A DNA stretch of 64,000 nt, from the NCBI GenBank assembly GCA_049673305.1, contig JBATXM010000009.1:62001-126000 (forward strand), in the 5' to 3' direction. This document shows, piece after piece, positions 43,789-50,677 of this stretch. Below the pieces are notes generated by a model that saw only the letters and a list, made by a program, of their open reading frames with translations, had not been told where the DNA came from and did not search any database. Numbering within the stretch: position 1 is the first letter of the stretch; the number at the start of each line of letters is the position of its first letter. The position numbers and the translations under genes were made by a program. This DNA is from GCA-003244245 sp049673305. Lineage in GTDB: Bacteria; Actinomycetota; Actinomycetes; Mycobacteriales; Pseudonocardiaceae.

Positions 43789-44178
43789 TCAGGTGAGAGT
43801 GATCTTGGCGCCGGCTTCTTCCAGCTTGGACTTGGCTGCTTCGGCCTGGTCGCGAGGAACGCCCTCCAGGATGGGCTTGGGGGCACTCTCTACCAGGTCC
43901 TTGGCCTCTTTGAGGCCCAACCCGGAGACAACTTCCCGGACCACCTTGATGACCTGGATCTTCTTCTCGCCGATGGCCTCGAGAACGACGTTGAACTCGT
44001 CCTTCTCCTCAACGACCGGGGCTTCGGCGCCTCCCGAAGCTGGACCAGCCGCCATCGCGACCGGCGCCGCAGCGGTGACATCAAAGGTCACCTCGAACTT
44101 CTTCACGAACTCGCTCAGCTCGAGCAGCGTCATGTCCTTGAACGCATCGAGCAGATCGTCGGTGCTCATCTTCGCCAT
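43789..44178 (-). CDS. rplL: 50S ribosomal protein L7/L12
   Basis: This 129-residue stalk protein has an N-terminal dimerisation helix (LLDAFKDMTLLELSEFVKKF), an Ala/Gly hinge and the C-terminal factor-binding domain (EKKIQVIKVVREV). It lies 42 bases after rplJ. Confidence 0.98.
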   Translation of the reverse strand: MAKMSTDDLLDAFKDMTLLELSEFVKKFEVTFDVTAAAPVAMAAGPASGGAEAPVVEEKDEFNVVLEAIGEKKIQVIKVVREVVSGLGLKEAKDLVESAPKPILEGVPRDQAEAAKSKLEEAGAKITLT

Positions 44179-44220
44179 GATGGCGTCCTTCCTTACCTAG
44201 ATTCAACTGAATCGGATTGA

Positions 44221-44766
44221 TCAGTCCTCGGCGGGCACTTCAGTCGGCTGCTGCTCGAGCTGCTTGTCGCGCAGGGCCGCAGCCAACCGGGCGACCTGGG
44301 AGGCCGGCTCAGCGAACAGTCTGGCGGCCTTGTCAAGATTGGCCTTCATCGCGCCGGCCAGCTTGGCCAGCAGCACCTCGCGAGACTCCAGGTCCGCGAT
44401 CTGGGTGACCTCGGCAACCGTCAGCGCACGGCCATCCAGGTAACCACCCTTGATCACCAGAGCGGTGTGCTCTTTGGCGAAATCACGCAACGTTTTGGCC
44501 GCGAGCACCGGCTCACCATGCACGAACGCAATCGCGGTCGGGCCGATGAACAACTCGTCGAGACCCTCTACGCCGGCATCCCGCGCGGCGCGCGACACCA
44601 GGGTGTTCTTGGCGACCCGATAGTTGGTCTCAGCGCCGAGGGACCGACGCAGACTGCTCAGTTGGGTCATGGACAGGCCGCGGTACTCGGTCACGACCGT
44701 AGCCGTGGCACTGCGGAATTGGTCCGCGATATCGGCAACGGCGTCGACCTTGTCCGGTCTCACCAT
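44221..44766 (-). CDS. rplJ: 50S ribosomal protein L10
   Basis: This 181-residue stalk base protein starts at the ATG at 44766 (MVRPDKVDAVADIADQF) with GGGAGGCGG upstream. The long open frame above it is the untranslated leader. L10 usually represses its own operon by binding that leader. Confidence 0.96.
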   Translation of the reverse strand: MVRPDKVDAVADIADQFRSATATVVTEYRGLSMTQLSSLRRSLGAETNYRVAKNTLVSRAARDAGVEGLDELFIGPTAIAFVHGEPVLAAKTLRDFAKEHTALVIKGGYLDGRALTVAEVTQIADLESREVLLAKLAGAMKANLDKAARLFAEPASQVARLAAALRDKQLEQQPTEVPAED

Positions 44767-45040
44767 GGGCCGCCTCCCTGGTTGGATTGCCGGCTCAGCC
44801 GGCGGTGATGGTGGGTATCGGTGTGGTGCGTCTGCTGGTATGGACGACGCTTGAGCGGCGCTACCCATACCCGGGCCGGAAAACGACGAACGCCCCGGCG
44901 CAGCAGGCGCGGGGCGTAGCCAGGCCGCGCGCGGGCGCGCACCATGACGGCACAACCACATCCTCCTGCGCGGGCCGCCCGCAGTCGCGGGACCTTCGTG
45001 CGTACCCAGAGAATTACCGAGGGCAATACCCAGGGGCACG
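44767..45040 (-). promoter_or_regulatory. rplJL leader (probable L10-binding regulatory leader)
   Basis: This roughly 270-base structured, GC-rich leader precedes rplJ. It contains an attenuator-like hairpin (44879-44915) and other inverted repeats. Position and structure match the ribosomal L10 leader family, which binds L10/L12 and stops expression when these accumulate. I cannot confirm the consensus kink-turn by eye. Confidence 0.6.
44879..44915 (-). terminator. Attenuator-like hairpin in the rplJ leader
   Basis: On the transcribed strand GCCCCGCGC and GCGCCGGGGC form a stem with a five-base loop and one bulge. This is followed by GTTCGTCGTTTT, a U-rich tail. The structure is far enough upstream of rplJ to allow regulated read-through. 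Confidence 0.6.
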
Positions 45041-45072
45041 CGAAACCAGCGGTCTTCGGTGGAACCGCAGTG

Positions 45073-45102
45073 AGCCTAAGCCCACGACGCCACCTGCACC
45101 AA
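45073..45102 (-). promoter_or_regulatory. Candidate rplJ promoter
   Basis: On the minus strand TTGGTG (45102-45097) is separated by 18 bases from TAGGCT (45078-45073). The -10 is good and the -35 moderate. It would give a leader of about 300 bases. Confidence 0.4.
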
Positions 45103-45143
45103 ACTCAACCCAGCCGCAGACACCGCCGTAGGGCTATATCTGC

Positions 45144-45548
45144 TCAGCGCCAGCGCTCCCGAGGGAGAACGAGGTAGCTGGCCAGGTCATGGCCGAACGA
45201 CCAGTCTTCCCGGCCGTTCTCGACCAGCATGACCCCAAGATCTTCCGGACGCAGCCGGACCTCGTCGACGAGCAGTTCGTCCAGCAGCGCGTAGAAGCGC
45301 TGCTTCACCTCGGTCGAGCGACCGGCCGCCAGCGTCACGTGGACGAACACGAAGCGCTCCGATCGCTCAATGTCCAGGTAGGAGCGGTCGAACAGGAAAC
45401 GCTCGGGAGCGTGCTCGGTGACGATCTGGAAGCGGTCACGCTCAGGAACGTCCAGCGTCTCGACAAGCGCCCGATGAACGCTGTCACTGATCGCCCGAAG
45501 CTCCGCCTCCGGCCAACCCTTCACGACGTCAATGCGAACCAGCGGCAC
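45144..45548 (-). CDS. Tautomerase-superfamily protein
   Basis: This is a single-chain protein with the 4-oxalocrotonate tautomerase fold; Pro2 acts as the catalytic base in the family. I take the GTG at 45548, giving MPLVRIDVVKGWP, because this matches family N-termini. A GTG at 45566 would give MPYSPVVPLVR and also places a Pro at position 2. The conserved C-terminal VMLVENGREDWSFGHDLA is present. Substrate unknown. It lies just upstream of the rplJ promoter region on the same strand. Confidence 0.8.
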   Translation of the reverse strand: MPLVRIDVVKGWPEAELRAISDSVHRALVETLDVPERDRFQIVTEHAPERFLFDRSYLDIERSERFVFVHVTLAAGRSTEVKQRFYALLDELLVDEVRLRPEDLGVMLVENGREDWSFGHDLASYLVLPRERWR

Positions 45549-45615
45549 AACTGGAGAGTATGGCACCCCTCACACCCGCCTCGCGGCGATGACCGTCAGC
45601 TAGCGACCAGGTTTC

Positions 45616-45890
45616 CTAGACAGCCAAGCCCGCCCGGTACGCCATCCCCCGCAGCTCCCGGCCCACCGCGTCCTGCTTGGACCAGGCGACCAGTTCAGCG
45701 AGGGTCTCTCGGGCGGCCAGGTTCTGGCGCAGGTAGGACGGAGAGATCCGCTCCGCACGGCGAAAAGCGAGCGCGGCGTCATTGCGGCGGTTCCGCACTC
45801 TGGCCAGCGCGCGGTCCAACCAGCGACTTGCCCATCTCGAGCATGCCCACTAACTGCATCGACTCCGAGCTAGTCGCCGGCACACCCACC
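45616..45890 (-). pseudogene. Decayed XRE-family regulator, C-terminal remnant 1
   Basis: The 3' part reads RALARVRNRRNDAALAFRRA, then RISPSYLRQN, then DAVGRELRGMAYRAGLAV before the stop. This is the C-terminal pattern of helix-turn-helix XRE regulators common in Pseudonocardiales and Streptomyces. Upstream, the family continues in a different frame (GDTVGVPATSSESMQL, then LEMGKSL), so a frameshift lies near 45825. The helix-turn-helix domain itself is absent. A related remnant in the same orientation is at 47360-47657. Confidence 0.7.
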
Positions 45891-45963
45891 GTGTCACCAG
45901 TCAGAGACTGTTGATCACTTCGGTGCCGAGCGTGCGTAATGGCACGCCTAAAGCGGCCTTGTC
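45891..45963. other. Spacer between regulator remnant and toxin gene
   Basis: About 75 bases with no supported gene. A short imperfect inverted stretch (GTGCCGAGCGTGCGTAATGGCAC, described here as GTGCC ... GGCAC at 45923-45945) is the only feature. Confidence 0.3.
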
Positions 45964-46275
45964 TTATGGTCCGATGAGGTTGCGGATCAGCCGTCCAAGT
46001 TCAGTGTGTCGGTCGTCGGGGAGGTTGCCGATGTGTTCGCGGAGCCAGTTCTGCGGATACCAGGACAGCCGGTCGAGCATGACGGTGCCGATTCCGGGGA
46101 TGGGTTCGTGAAGCTCGGGGTCGCGCATCTCGTGTGAGTCAATCTCGACGACGATGACACCGAGCCCTGATTCGTTGTACAGGTCGCTGGACACGACGAG
46201 GTGGGGAACGCTCGGTAGCACTTCCGCGTGGGTGGGGTGCCCGGTGGTCCAGACCTGGCCGAAGCTAGGCGGCAC
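45964..46275 (-). CDS. MazF/PemK-like toxin of a type II toxin-antitoxin pair
   Basis: This 103-residue protein has a PemK-like beginning FGQVWTTGHPT and the core strand VPHLVVSSDLYNE, then a segment with TVMLDRLSWYPQNWL. The family cleaves single-stranded mRNA at specific sites. The start lies inside the antitoxin gene (11-base overlap), the usual antitoxin-first order. The C-terminal LGRLIRNLIG helix is typical. Catalytic residues cannot be fixed by eye, so activity is open. Confidence 0.7.
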   Translation of the reverse strand: MPPSFGQVWTTGHPTHAEVLPSVPHLVVSSDLYNESGLGVIVVEIDSHEMRDPELHEPIPGIGTVMLDRLSWYPQNWLREHIGNLPDDRHTELGRLIRNLIGP

Positions 46276-46522
46276 CTGATCCCTCCTGGCTGACGTACTG
46301 CCGCACGGCGGCCCGTTGAGCGGCGTAGGTGGTCAGCCGGTCCTCGCTGTCAATGCCGGCGGCCTGGCGCTCGGCGACGGCCCGGGCGTAGGCGCGTCGG
46401 GTGGCTTCTCGTTGCGCCACCTTCGCCAGCCATGCGGAGACGTCCAGTCCATCTTGCTGGGCCTCGCGGCGTATCTGAGCTGCCGTGTCAGCCTCTAGAC
46501 TGATTGTCATACGAGTTCGCAT
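46265..46522 (-). CDS. Ribbon-helix-helix-type antitoxin
   Basis: This 85-residue protein starts RTRMTISLEADTAAQIRREA, the beta strand and first helix of an RHH/CopG-type DNA-binding domain. A charged Ala/Arg-rich helix that would wrap the toxin follows. It overlaps the toxin gene by 11 bases and would autoregulate the pair. Its promoter should lie just upstream at 46523-46560. Confidence 0.7.
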   Translation of the reverse strand: MRTRMTISLEADTAAQIRREAQQDGLDVSAWLAKVAQREATRRAYARAVAERQAAGIDSEDRLTTYAAQRAAVRQYVSQEGSGAA

Positions 46523-46744
46523 ACGACAGACTGTAACATCCGGCTTACCGGTGGTTGTGGTTAGCGGGGGGCGCTGTTGCAGTCCCTTGGCGCGAGAGCT
46601 GGCGTGTGCGACATCCCGTGGGTTCCCTCGCCAGTCCCAGAAGGAACCTGGTCAAGACCATCCCAGACCGGCTGGAACCTCCGCAGAAACCTACGGGATA
46701 TCCTGCACACCAACCAGAACCGACCGAGTCCACCGAGTTGACGG
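46523..46744. other. Spacer without a supported gene
   Basis: These 222 bases contain open frames on both strands, but none has family-like composition, a good ribosome-binding site or a partner. The antitoxin promoter is expected at the left end. The right end may contain the lost N-terminal part of the 46745 gene. Confidence 0.4.
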
Positions 46745-47059
46745 TTGGCCGTAGCTTCGGACCTCACGGGATGTAGCACAGTAACGCTGACCGCGCTGCT
46801 CCGAAGAGCCTTCACCCGAGACCATGCGGCTCAAGCCGCAGTGGAGGCCGTCCAGGAGGGGGACCGTGATGCCGCGCAAGAACTCGCCGGGTACCTGGTG
46901 GACCACGCCGGACGCAATCACGAGTTCGGGTGTGAGCTCCAGGCGTGGATTGCAGACACACGACAGACCCTGAACATCGGCGACAACTTCAACATCATCT
47001 CGGGAGGTGACATCGGCAAGGCGATCCAAGCCCGCGATGTCGGATCCATCACCATGTGA
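46745..47059 (+). CDS. Small protein with C-terminal RHIM-like motif (probably N-terminally truncated)
   Basis: The 104 codons start at a weak TTG, with an in-frame stop four bases upstream (46739-46741), so the N-terminus looks lost. The first 70 residues are helical (LLRRAFTRDHAAQAAVEAV, then AAQELAGYLVDHAG), resembling the effector-associated helical stretch of actinobacterial proteins. The end, NIGDNFNIISGGDIGKAI followed by QARDVGSI (about 77-102), has the N-x-I-S-G ... I-Q-A pattern of bacterial amyloid-signalling (RHIM-like) motifs. Such motifs link sensors to effectors in immune or cell-death pathways. No sensor gene (NLR/STAND) is seen nearby. Confidence 0.5.
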   Translation: MAVASDLTGCSTVTLTALLRRAFTRDHAAQAAVEAVQEGDRDAAQELAGYLVDHAGRNHEFGCELQAWIADTRQTLNIGDNFNIISGGDIGKAIQARDVGSITM

Positions 47060-47359
47060 AGAGCCACAACAGCGAGGCCTACGCATTACTTCGCCGACCA
47101 GGCTTGCCTTGCCAAAGGAGTCGGAATGGAACAACAAATCCACCGAAGTGGGCATCATCGCAGGTCACGGGATCGATAATGCCTCCAAGTGGATAACTTA
47201 TTTCATTCCGGCTACAAAGCGCCAGGAGGAGTCCCGGTAGTAATGGCCGGAAAAAGTGCCGTGCTCGAAATATCTGGACGGCGTCAGCTGGTGGAGACAA
47301 TCAGATCGACCGAGTGTACCCGCAGTTCACACTCGAAGCATGAGGTTTGCTTCGCGGAT
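47060..47359. other. Lower-GC spacer, no firm gene
   Basis: Approximately 300 bases of comparatively AT-rich sequence. A good AAGGAG precedes an ATG at 47128, but that frame stops after 17 codons. In another frame a stretch reads EVGIIAGHGIDNASKWITYF and may be a fragment of a decayed protein. I cannot support a complete gene. Confidence 0.4.
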
Positions 47360-47657
47360 CTAGACGGGCAAACCCGCCCGGTAGGCCATCCCGCGCAGTT
47401 CCCGGCCCACCGCGTCCTGCTTGGACCGGGCAACCAGTTCGATGACGACCACACGCTCGTAGTCTCCGGTCTCCAACGCTGTGCGCGCCCGCCACTACGC
47501 GCACCGAGTCCACCTCAGCTAGCACGAGATCGAACGCGCCAGCGGTGGCCAGCACGTACAGGCCACCCCAGACAGCACGGAGCTGCCTCAGCCGGACACC
47601 GATCGTCCGCGCGTCGTCGTCAACGTCCACCCGCCACAGCGTAGTTGTATCCACTAT
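47360..47657 (-). pseudogene. Decayed XRE-family regulator, remnant 2
   Basis: The 3' end encodes VVVIELVARSKQDAVGRELR then GMAYRAGLPV and a stop, close to remnant 1. The 5' end, in another frame, begins at a GTG and reads DDDARTIGVRLRQLR, like the first helix of an XRE domain. The middle (most of the helix-turn-helix and the regulatory domain) is missing, with a frameshift near 47495. It is therefore a deleted and shifted copy, sitting just upstream of lysS on the other strand. Confidence 0.65.
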
Positions 47658-47677
47658 GGGTAGTTGTATCCACTATG
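47641..47677. repeat. Tandem 19-bp operator-like repeat
   Basis: GTAGTTGTATCCACTATG occurs at 47641-47658 and again at 47660-47677 (period 19). It covers the start region of regulator remnant 2 and lies about 190 bases upstream of lysS. The AT-rich core with GTNGTTGTATCCAC resembles operators of GntR-like or similar regulators. Confidence 0.7.
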
Positions 47678-47864
47678 AGGACCCGAGCGCCGCGCGGCTC
47701 AAAACCACCAGGGGCACGGCGGGCGGTCCACCGTGAGCCCGGGTCGGTAGGCTGGTTCGGCCGTCAGAGGGATGGCGATCCGTCCACCTGGCCCGCTGGC
47801 GAGATGTTCAGCGAACACCGTCCTCGTGGCTGCCTAGGTACCGTCCGGTTGAAGAGGGTGTGTC

Positions 47865-49307
47865 GTGATGTCAACGGAGGAATCCGCAGGTGTGGGACCC
47901 CGGTCTGGCTACCGCACCGACGCGGTAGCTGCCACTGCCCAGGACACACCTGAGGGGACGGTACTCCGGCTCGCTGGCCGGGTCGTCCTCTGGCGCCGGA
48001 TGGGCGGGCTGATCTTCGGGCACGTGCAGGACCGCAGTGGACGGGTACAGATGTCGCTGTCCAGAGACGAGCTGGGGGCGGAGCTCTTCAAGGAATGGTC
48101 ACGGGCGGTCAAGGTCGGCGACTTCGTCGGGATCGCCGGGCGCCTCTACACCACCCGGCTCGGCGAACGTACAGTCGCGGTGTCCGAGCTGACCGTGTTG
48201 AATCGGACGGTCCGCGCGTTACCGGACAAGTGGCAGGGCCTGTCGAACGTGGAGGCCCGCTACCGACGCCGCTACCTCGACCTGCTGGTGAACGCCGAGT
48301 CCCGGGAACGGTTCCGGACCAGAGCGAGGATCATCCGGCGGATCCGCCGGTTCCTCGACGACAACGACTTTCTTGAAGTCGAGACGCCGATCCTGCAAGA
48401 GGCGGCCTCCGGCGCGGCCGCACGGCCGTTCGTGACCCGGCACAACGCCTTGGGCGAGGACTTCTACCTGCGGATCTCGCCGGAAACACTGCTGAAACGC
48501 GCTGTCGTCGGCTCACTGGAACGCGTCTATGAGCTGGGCCGCAACTTCCGAAACGAAGGCATGGACGCCTCCCATCTCCAGGAATTCACGATGCTGGAGT
48601 GGTACACGGCCTACTGGGACTACCGCGACAACATGACGTTCATCCGCGAACTGATCCTCGCGGTGCTCGACGACGTCCTTGGCACCCGTACCGTCACCTA
48701 TGGCAGCGTAAAGCTGGACTTCGGCGCCGAATGGCCGGAGCTGGACTACCGGACCGAAATCGCTCGGCGAACCGGTATCGACCTTACCGTCGTTCGCGAC
48801 CTGCCGGCGCTGCAAGAGCGGGTCGCCGAGCTTGGTCTGGACGTCGAGGGGGCGATGTCCTACGCGGGGCTCGTCGATCTGCTGTACAAGAAGACGGTTC
48901 GGCCCGAGCTCATCCAGCCATGTTTTCTGGTGCATCACCCCGCGGAGCTAGCCCCGCTCGCCCGGCGCAGCGACGAGGACCCCACCAGGCTCGACATGTT
49001 CCAGGTCGTCGTGAACGGCTGGGAGATCGTCAAGGCGTACTCAGAACTGATCGACCCGGTCGAGCAGCGACGACGGCTGGAGGAACAAGCCGAGCTGCGT
49101 GCGGCCGGCGACGACGAGACCATGATGATGGAAGAGGACTTCATTGAAGCGATGGAATACGGGATGCCACCGATGTCCGGCCTCGGCCTCGGAATCGACC
49201 GGTTCGTCGCCCTGCTCACTGACGCTCCCACCCTCCGAGAAGTCGTCCTCTTCCCGGCCATGCGCGGCACCAAGAAAGGCCAGCCCGTCCCGGACGCCAC
49301 CACCTGA
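47865..49307 (+). CDS. lysS: Lysyl-tRNA synthetase, class II
   Basis: This 480-residue enzyme charges tRNA-Lys. The N-terminal OB fold is visible (LRLAGRVVLWRRMGGLIFGH). Motif 2 is FRNEGMDASHLQEFTMLEWY, and motif 3 GLGLGIDRFVALL is near the C-terminus. The flexible loop MMMEEDFIEAMEYG is intact. AGAGGG precedes GTG-ATG at 47865/47868. It is placed between rplA and rplJ, an unusual location for lysS. Whether it is the main or a second lysyl-tRNA synthetase cannot be told from this window. Confidence 0.95.
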   Translation: MMSTEESAGVGPRSGYRTDAVAATAQDTPEGTVLRLAGRVVLWRRMGGLIFGHVQDRSGRVQMSLSRDELGAELFKEWSRAVKVGDFVGIAGRLYTTRLGERTVAVSELTVLNRTVRALPDKWQGLSNVEARYRRRYLDLLVNAESRERFRTRARIIRRIRRFLDDNDFLEVETPILQEAASGAAARPFVTRHNALGEDFYLRISPETLLKRAVVGSLERVYELGRNFRNEGMDASHLQEFTMLEWYTAYWDYRDNMTFIRELILAVLDDVLGTRTVTYGSVKLDFGAEWPELDYRTEIARRTGIDLTVVRDLPALQERVAELGLDVEGAMSYAGLVDLLYKKTVRPELIQPCFLVHHPAELAPLARRSDEDPTRLDMFQVVVNGWEIVKAYSELIDPVEQRRRLEEQAELRAAGDDETMMMEEDFIEAMEYGMPPMSGLGLGIDRFVALLTDAPTLREVVLFPAMRGTKKGQPVPDATT

Positions 49308-49353
49308 GCGGGGGGGACGGGGCCCGTGGCGGGCCCCCCGCTCAGGTGGTGGC
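49296..49353. terminator. Perfect 20-bp inverted repeat between lysS and rplA
   Basis: GCCACCACCTGAGCGGGGGG (49296-49315) pairs perfectly with 49334-49353 across an 18-base GC-rich loop. It covers the lysS stop codon. A further copy of the right arm, CCCGCTCAGGGGGTGGC (from 49359), is the rplA 3' end itself. The structure therefore seems to derive from duplication of the rplA terminus. Convergent genes on both sides suit a bidirectional terminator; there is no U tract. Confidence 0.7.
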
Positions 49354-49362
49354 AGGTCCCGC

Positions 49363-50082
49363 TCAGGGGGTGGCGGGCTCGTCGGCGAGCAGGTTGCGGG
49401 TGCGGCTGGGGTCTACGGGGATACCAGGGCCCATGGTGGTGGAGAAATTGACCTTCTTCAGATAGCGCCCCTTCGCGGTCGAGGGCTTGCTTCGCAGCAC
49501 CTCGTCGAGCGCGGCGGCATAGTTCTCCACTAGCTTGCTGGTATCGAATGACACCTTGCCGATAATCAAGTGGAGATTGGACTGCTTGTCCACCCGGAAG
49601 TTAATCTTGCCGCCCTTGATATCCACGATAGCCTTAGCCACGTCGGGAGTGACGGTGCCGGTCTTGGGATTGGGCATCAAGCCTCGTGGGCCGAGAATCC
49701 TGGCGATCCGGCCGACCTTGGCCATCTGGTCGGGCGCCGCGATAGCGGCGTCAAAGTCCAGCCAACCGCCCTGAATGCGCTCGATGAGATCTTCAGAGCC
49801 GACCGCGTCAGCGCCAGCGGCTACTGCCTCGGCCGCTCGGTCACCGGTGGCGAAAACAATGACCCGGACGGTCTTGCCGGTGCCATGCGGCAGGCTCACC
49901 GTGCCGCGAACCATCTGATCGGCCTTGCGGGGATCAACGCCCAGTTGCATGGCCACCTCGACAGTGGCGTCCATCTTGCTCGGGGACGTCTCCTTAGCCA
50001 GCTCCGCAGCCTGCAGTGGGCTGTAGAGCAAGCTGCGGTCGATTTTCTCGGCGGCCTGACGATAGGCCTTACTGCGCTTCAT
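49363..50082 (-). CDS. rplA: 50S ribosomal protein L1
   Basis: This 239-residue L1-stalk protein has GPRGLMPNPKTGTVTPDV and NFRVDKQSNLHLIIGK. It is preceded by rplK after 76 bases. In most bacteria rplJ would follow; here lysS and the accessory segment intervene. Confidence 0.97.
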   Translation of the reverse strand: MKRSKAYRQAAEKIDRSLLYSPLQAAELAKETSPSKMDATVEVAMQLGVDPRKADQMVRGTVSLPHGTGKTVRVIVFATGDRAAEAVAAGADAVGSEDLIERIQGGWLDFDAAIAAPDQMAKVGRIARILGPRGLMPNPKTGTVTPDVAKAIVDIKGGKINFRVDKQSNLHLIIGKVSFDTSKLVENYAAALDEVLRSKPSTAKGRYLKKVNFSTTMGPGIPVDPSRTRNLLADEPATP

Positions 50083-50158
50083 ATCGCTGTCCTTACGTCA
50101 CCGGATCAGTGTGGTGCGGACCAGCGCCGGCCCTCCCACAGGTACAGGTCTTACAGAT

Positions 50159-50596
50159 TCAGTCGACGACCGTGATGCCCATCGAGCGAGCGGTCCCAGC
50201 GATGATTTTGATCGCGGCGTCAATGTCGTTGGCGTTGAGGTCTTCGCGCTTGCGCTCAGCGATGGCCCGGAGCTGCTCACGACCGATTTTGGCAACCTTG
50301 GCCTTGTTCGGCTCCGCAGATCCCTTGGCCACTCCGGCCGCTTTGAGCAGCAGGATCGAGGCGGGCGGAGTCCTGAGCACGAAGTCGAACGAGCGGTCCT
50401 CGTAAACCGAGATTACCGCAGGTACCACCTCACCACGGTTGTTCTGCGTCGCGGCGTTGTAAGCCTTGCAGAACTCCATGATGTTCAGACCGTGTGGACC
50501 CAGCGCCTGCCCGACCGAGGCCGGGTTCGCGGTGCCAGCCTCTAGTGCGAGCTTCACGGTGGCCGTGAGCTTGCGCCGCTTCTTCTTGGGGGGCAT
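50159..50596 (-). CDS. rplK: 50S ribosomal protein L11
   Basis: This 145-residue protein of the GTPase-associated centre is recognised by QALGPHGLNIMEFCKAYN at the N-domain proline-rich region. The C-domain ends TARSMGI(T)VVD. It follows nusG after about 80 bases. Confidence 0.97.
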   Translation of the reverse strand: MPPKKKRRKLTATVKLALEAGTANPASVGQALGPHGLNIMEFCKAYNAATQNNRGEVVPAVISVYEDRSFDFVLRTPPASILLLKAAGVAKGSAEPNKAKVAKIGREQLRAIAERKREDLNANDIDAAIKIIAGTARSMGITVVD

Positions 50597-50677
50597 AGTT
50601 CCTTCCTCGGGCTGTGGTCCTTACGGCCGCCTGGGTGGGGTCCGGCCGTGGGGGCCGGAATCAGGGCTCGCGAAGGG

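Noticed and set aside
47189..47644. 151-codon plus-strand frame in the island
   Set aside because: Largely antisense to the regulator remnant at 47360-47657, and the rest has no family features.
47700..47864. Possible T-box riboswitch upstream of lysS
   Set aside because: I looked for a specifier hairpin and the T-box sequence before lysS and saw neither.
45600..47900. Insertion sequence or transposase in the island
   Set aside because: No transposase or integrase motif and no terminal inverted repeats were found. The only long repeats are the two regulator remnants.
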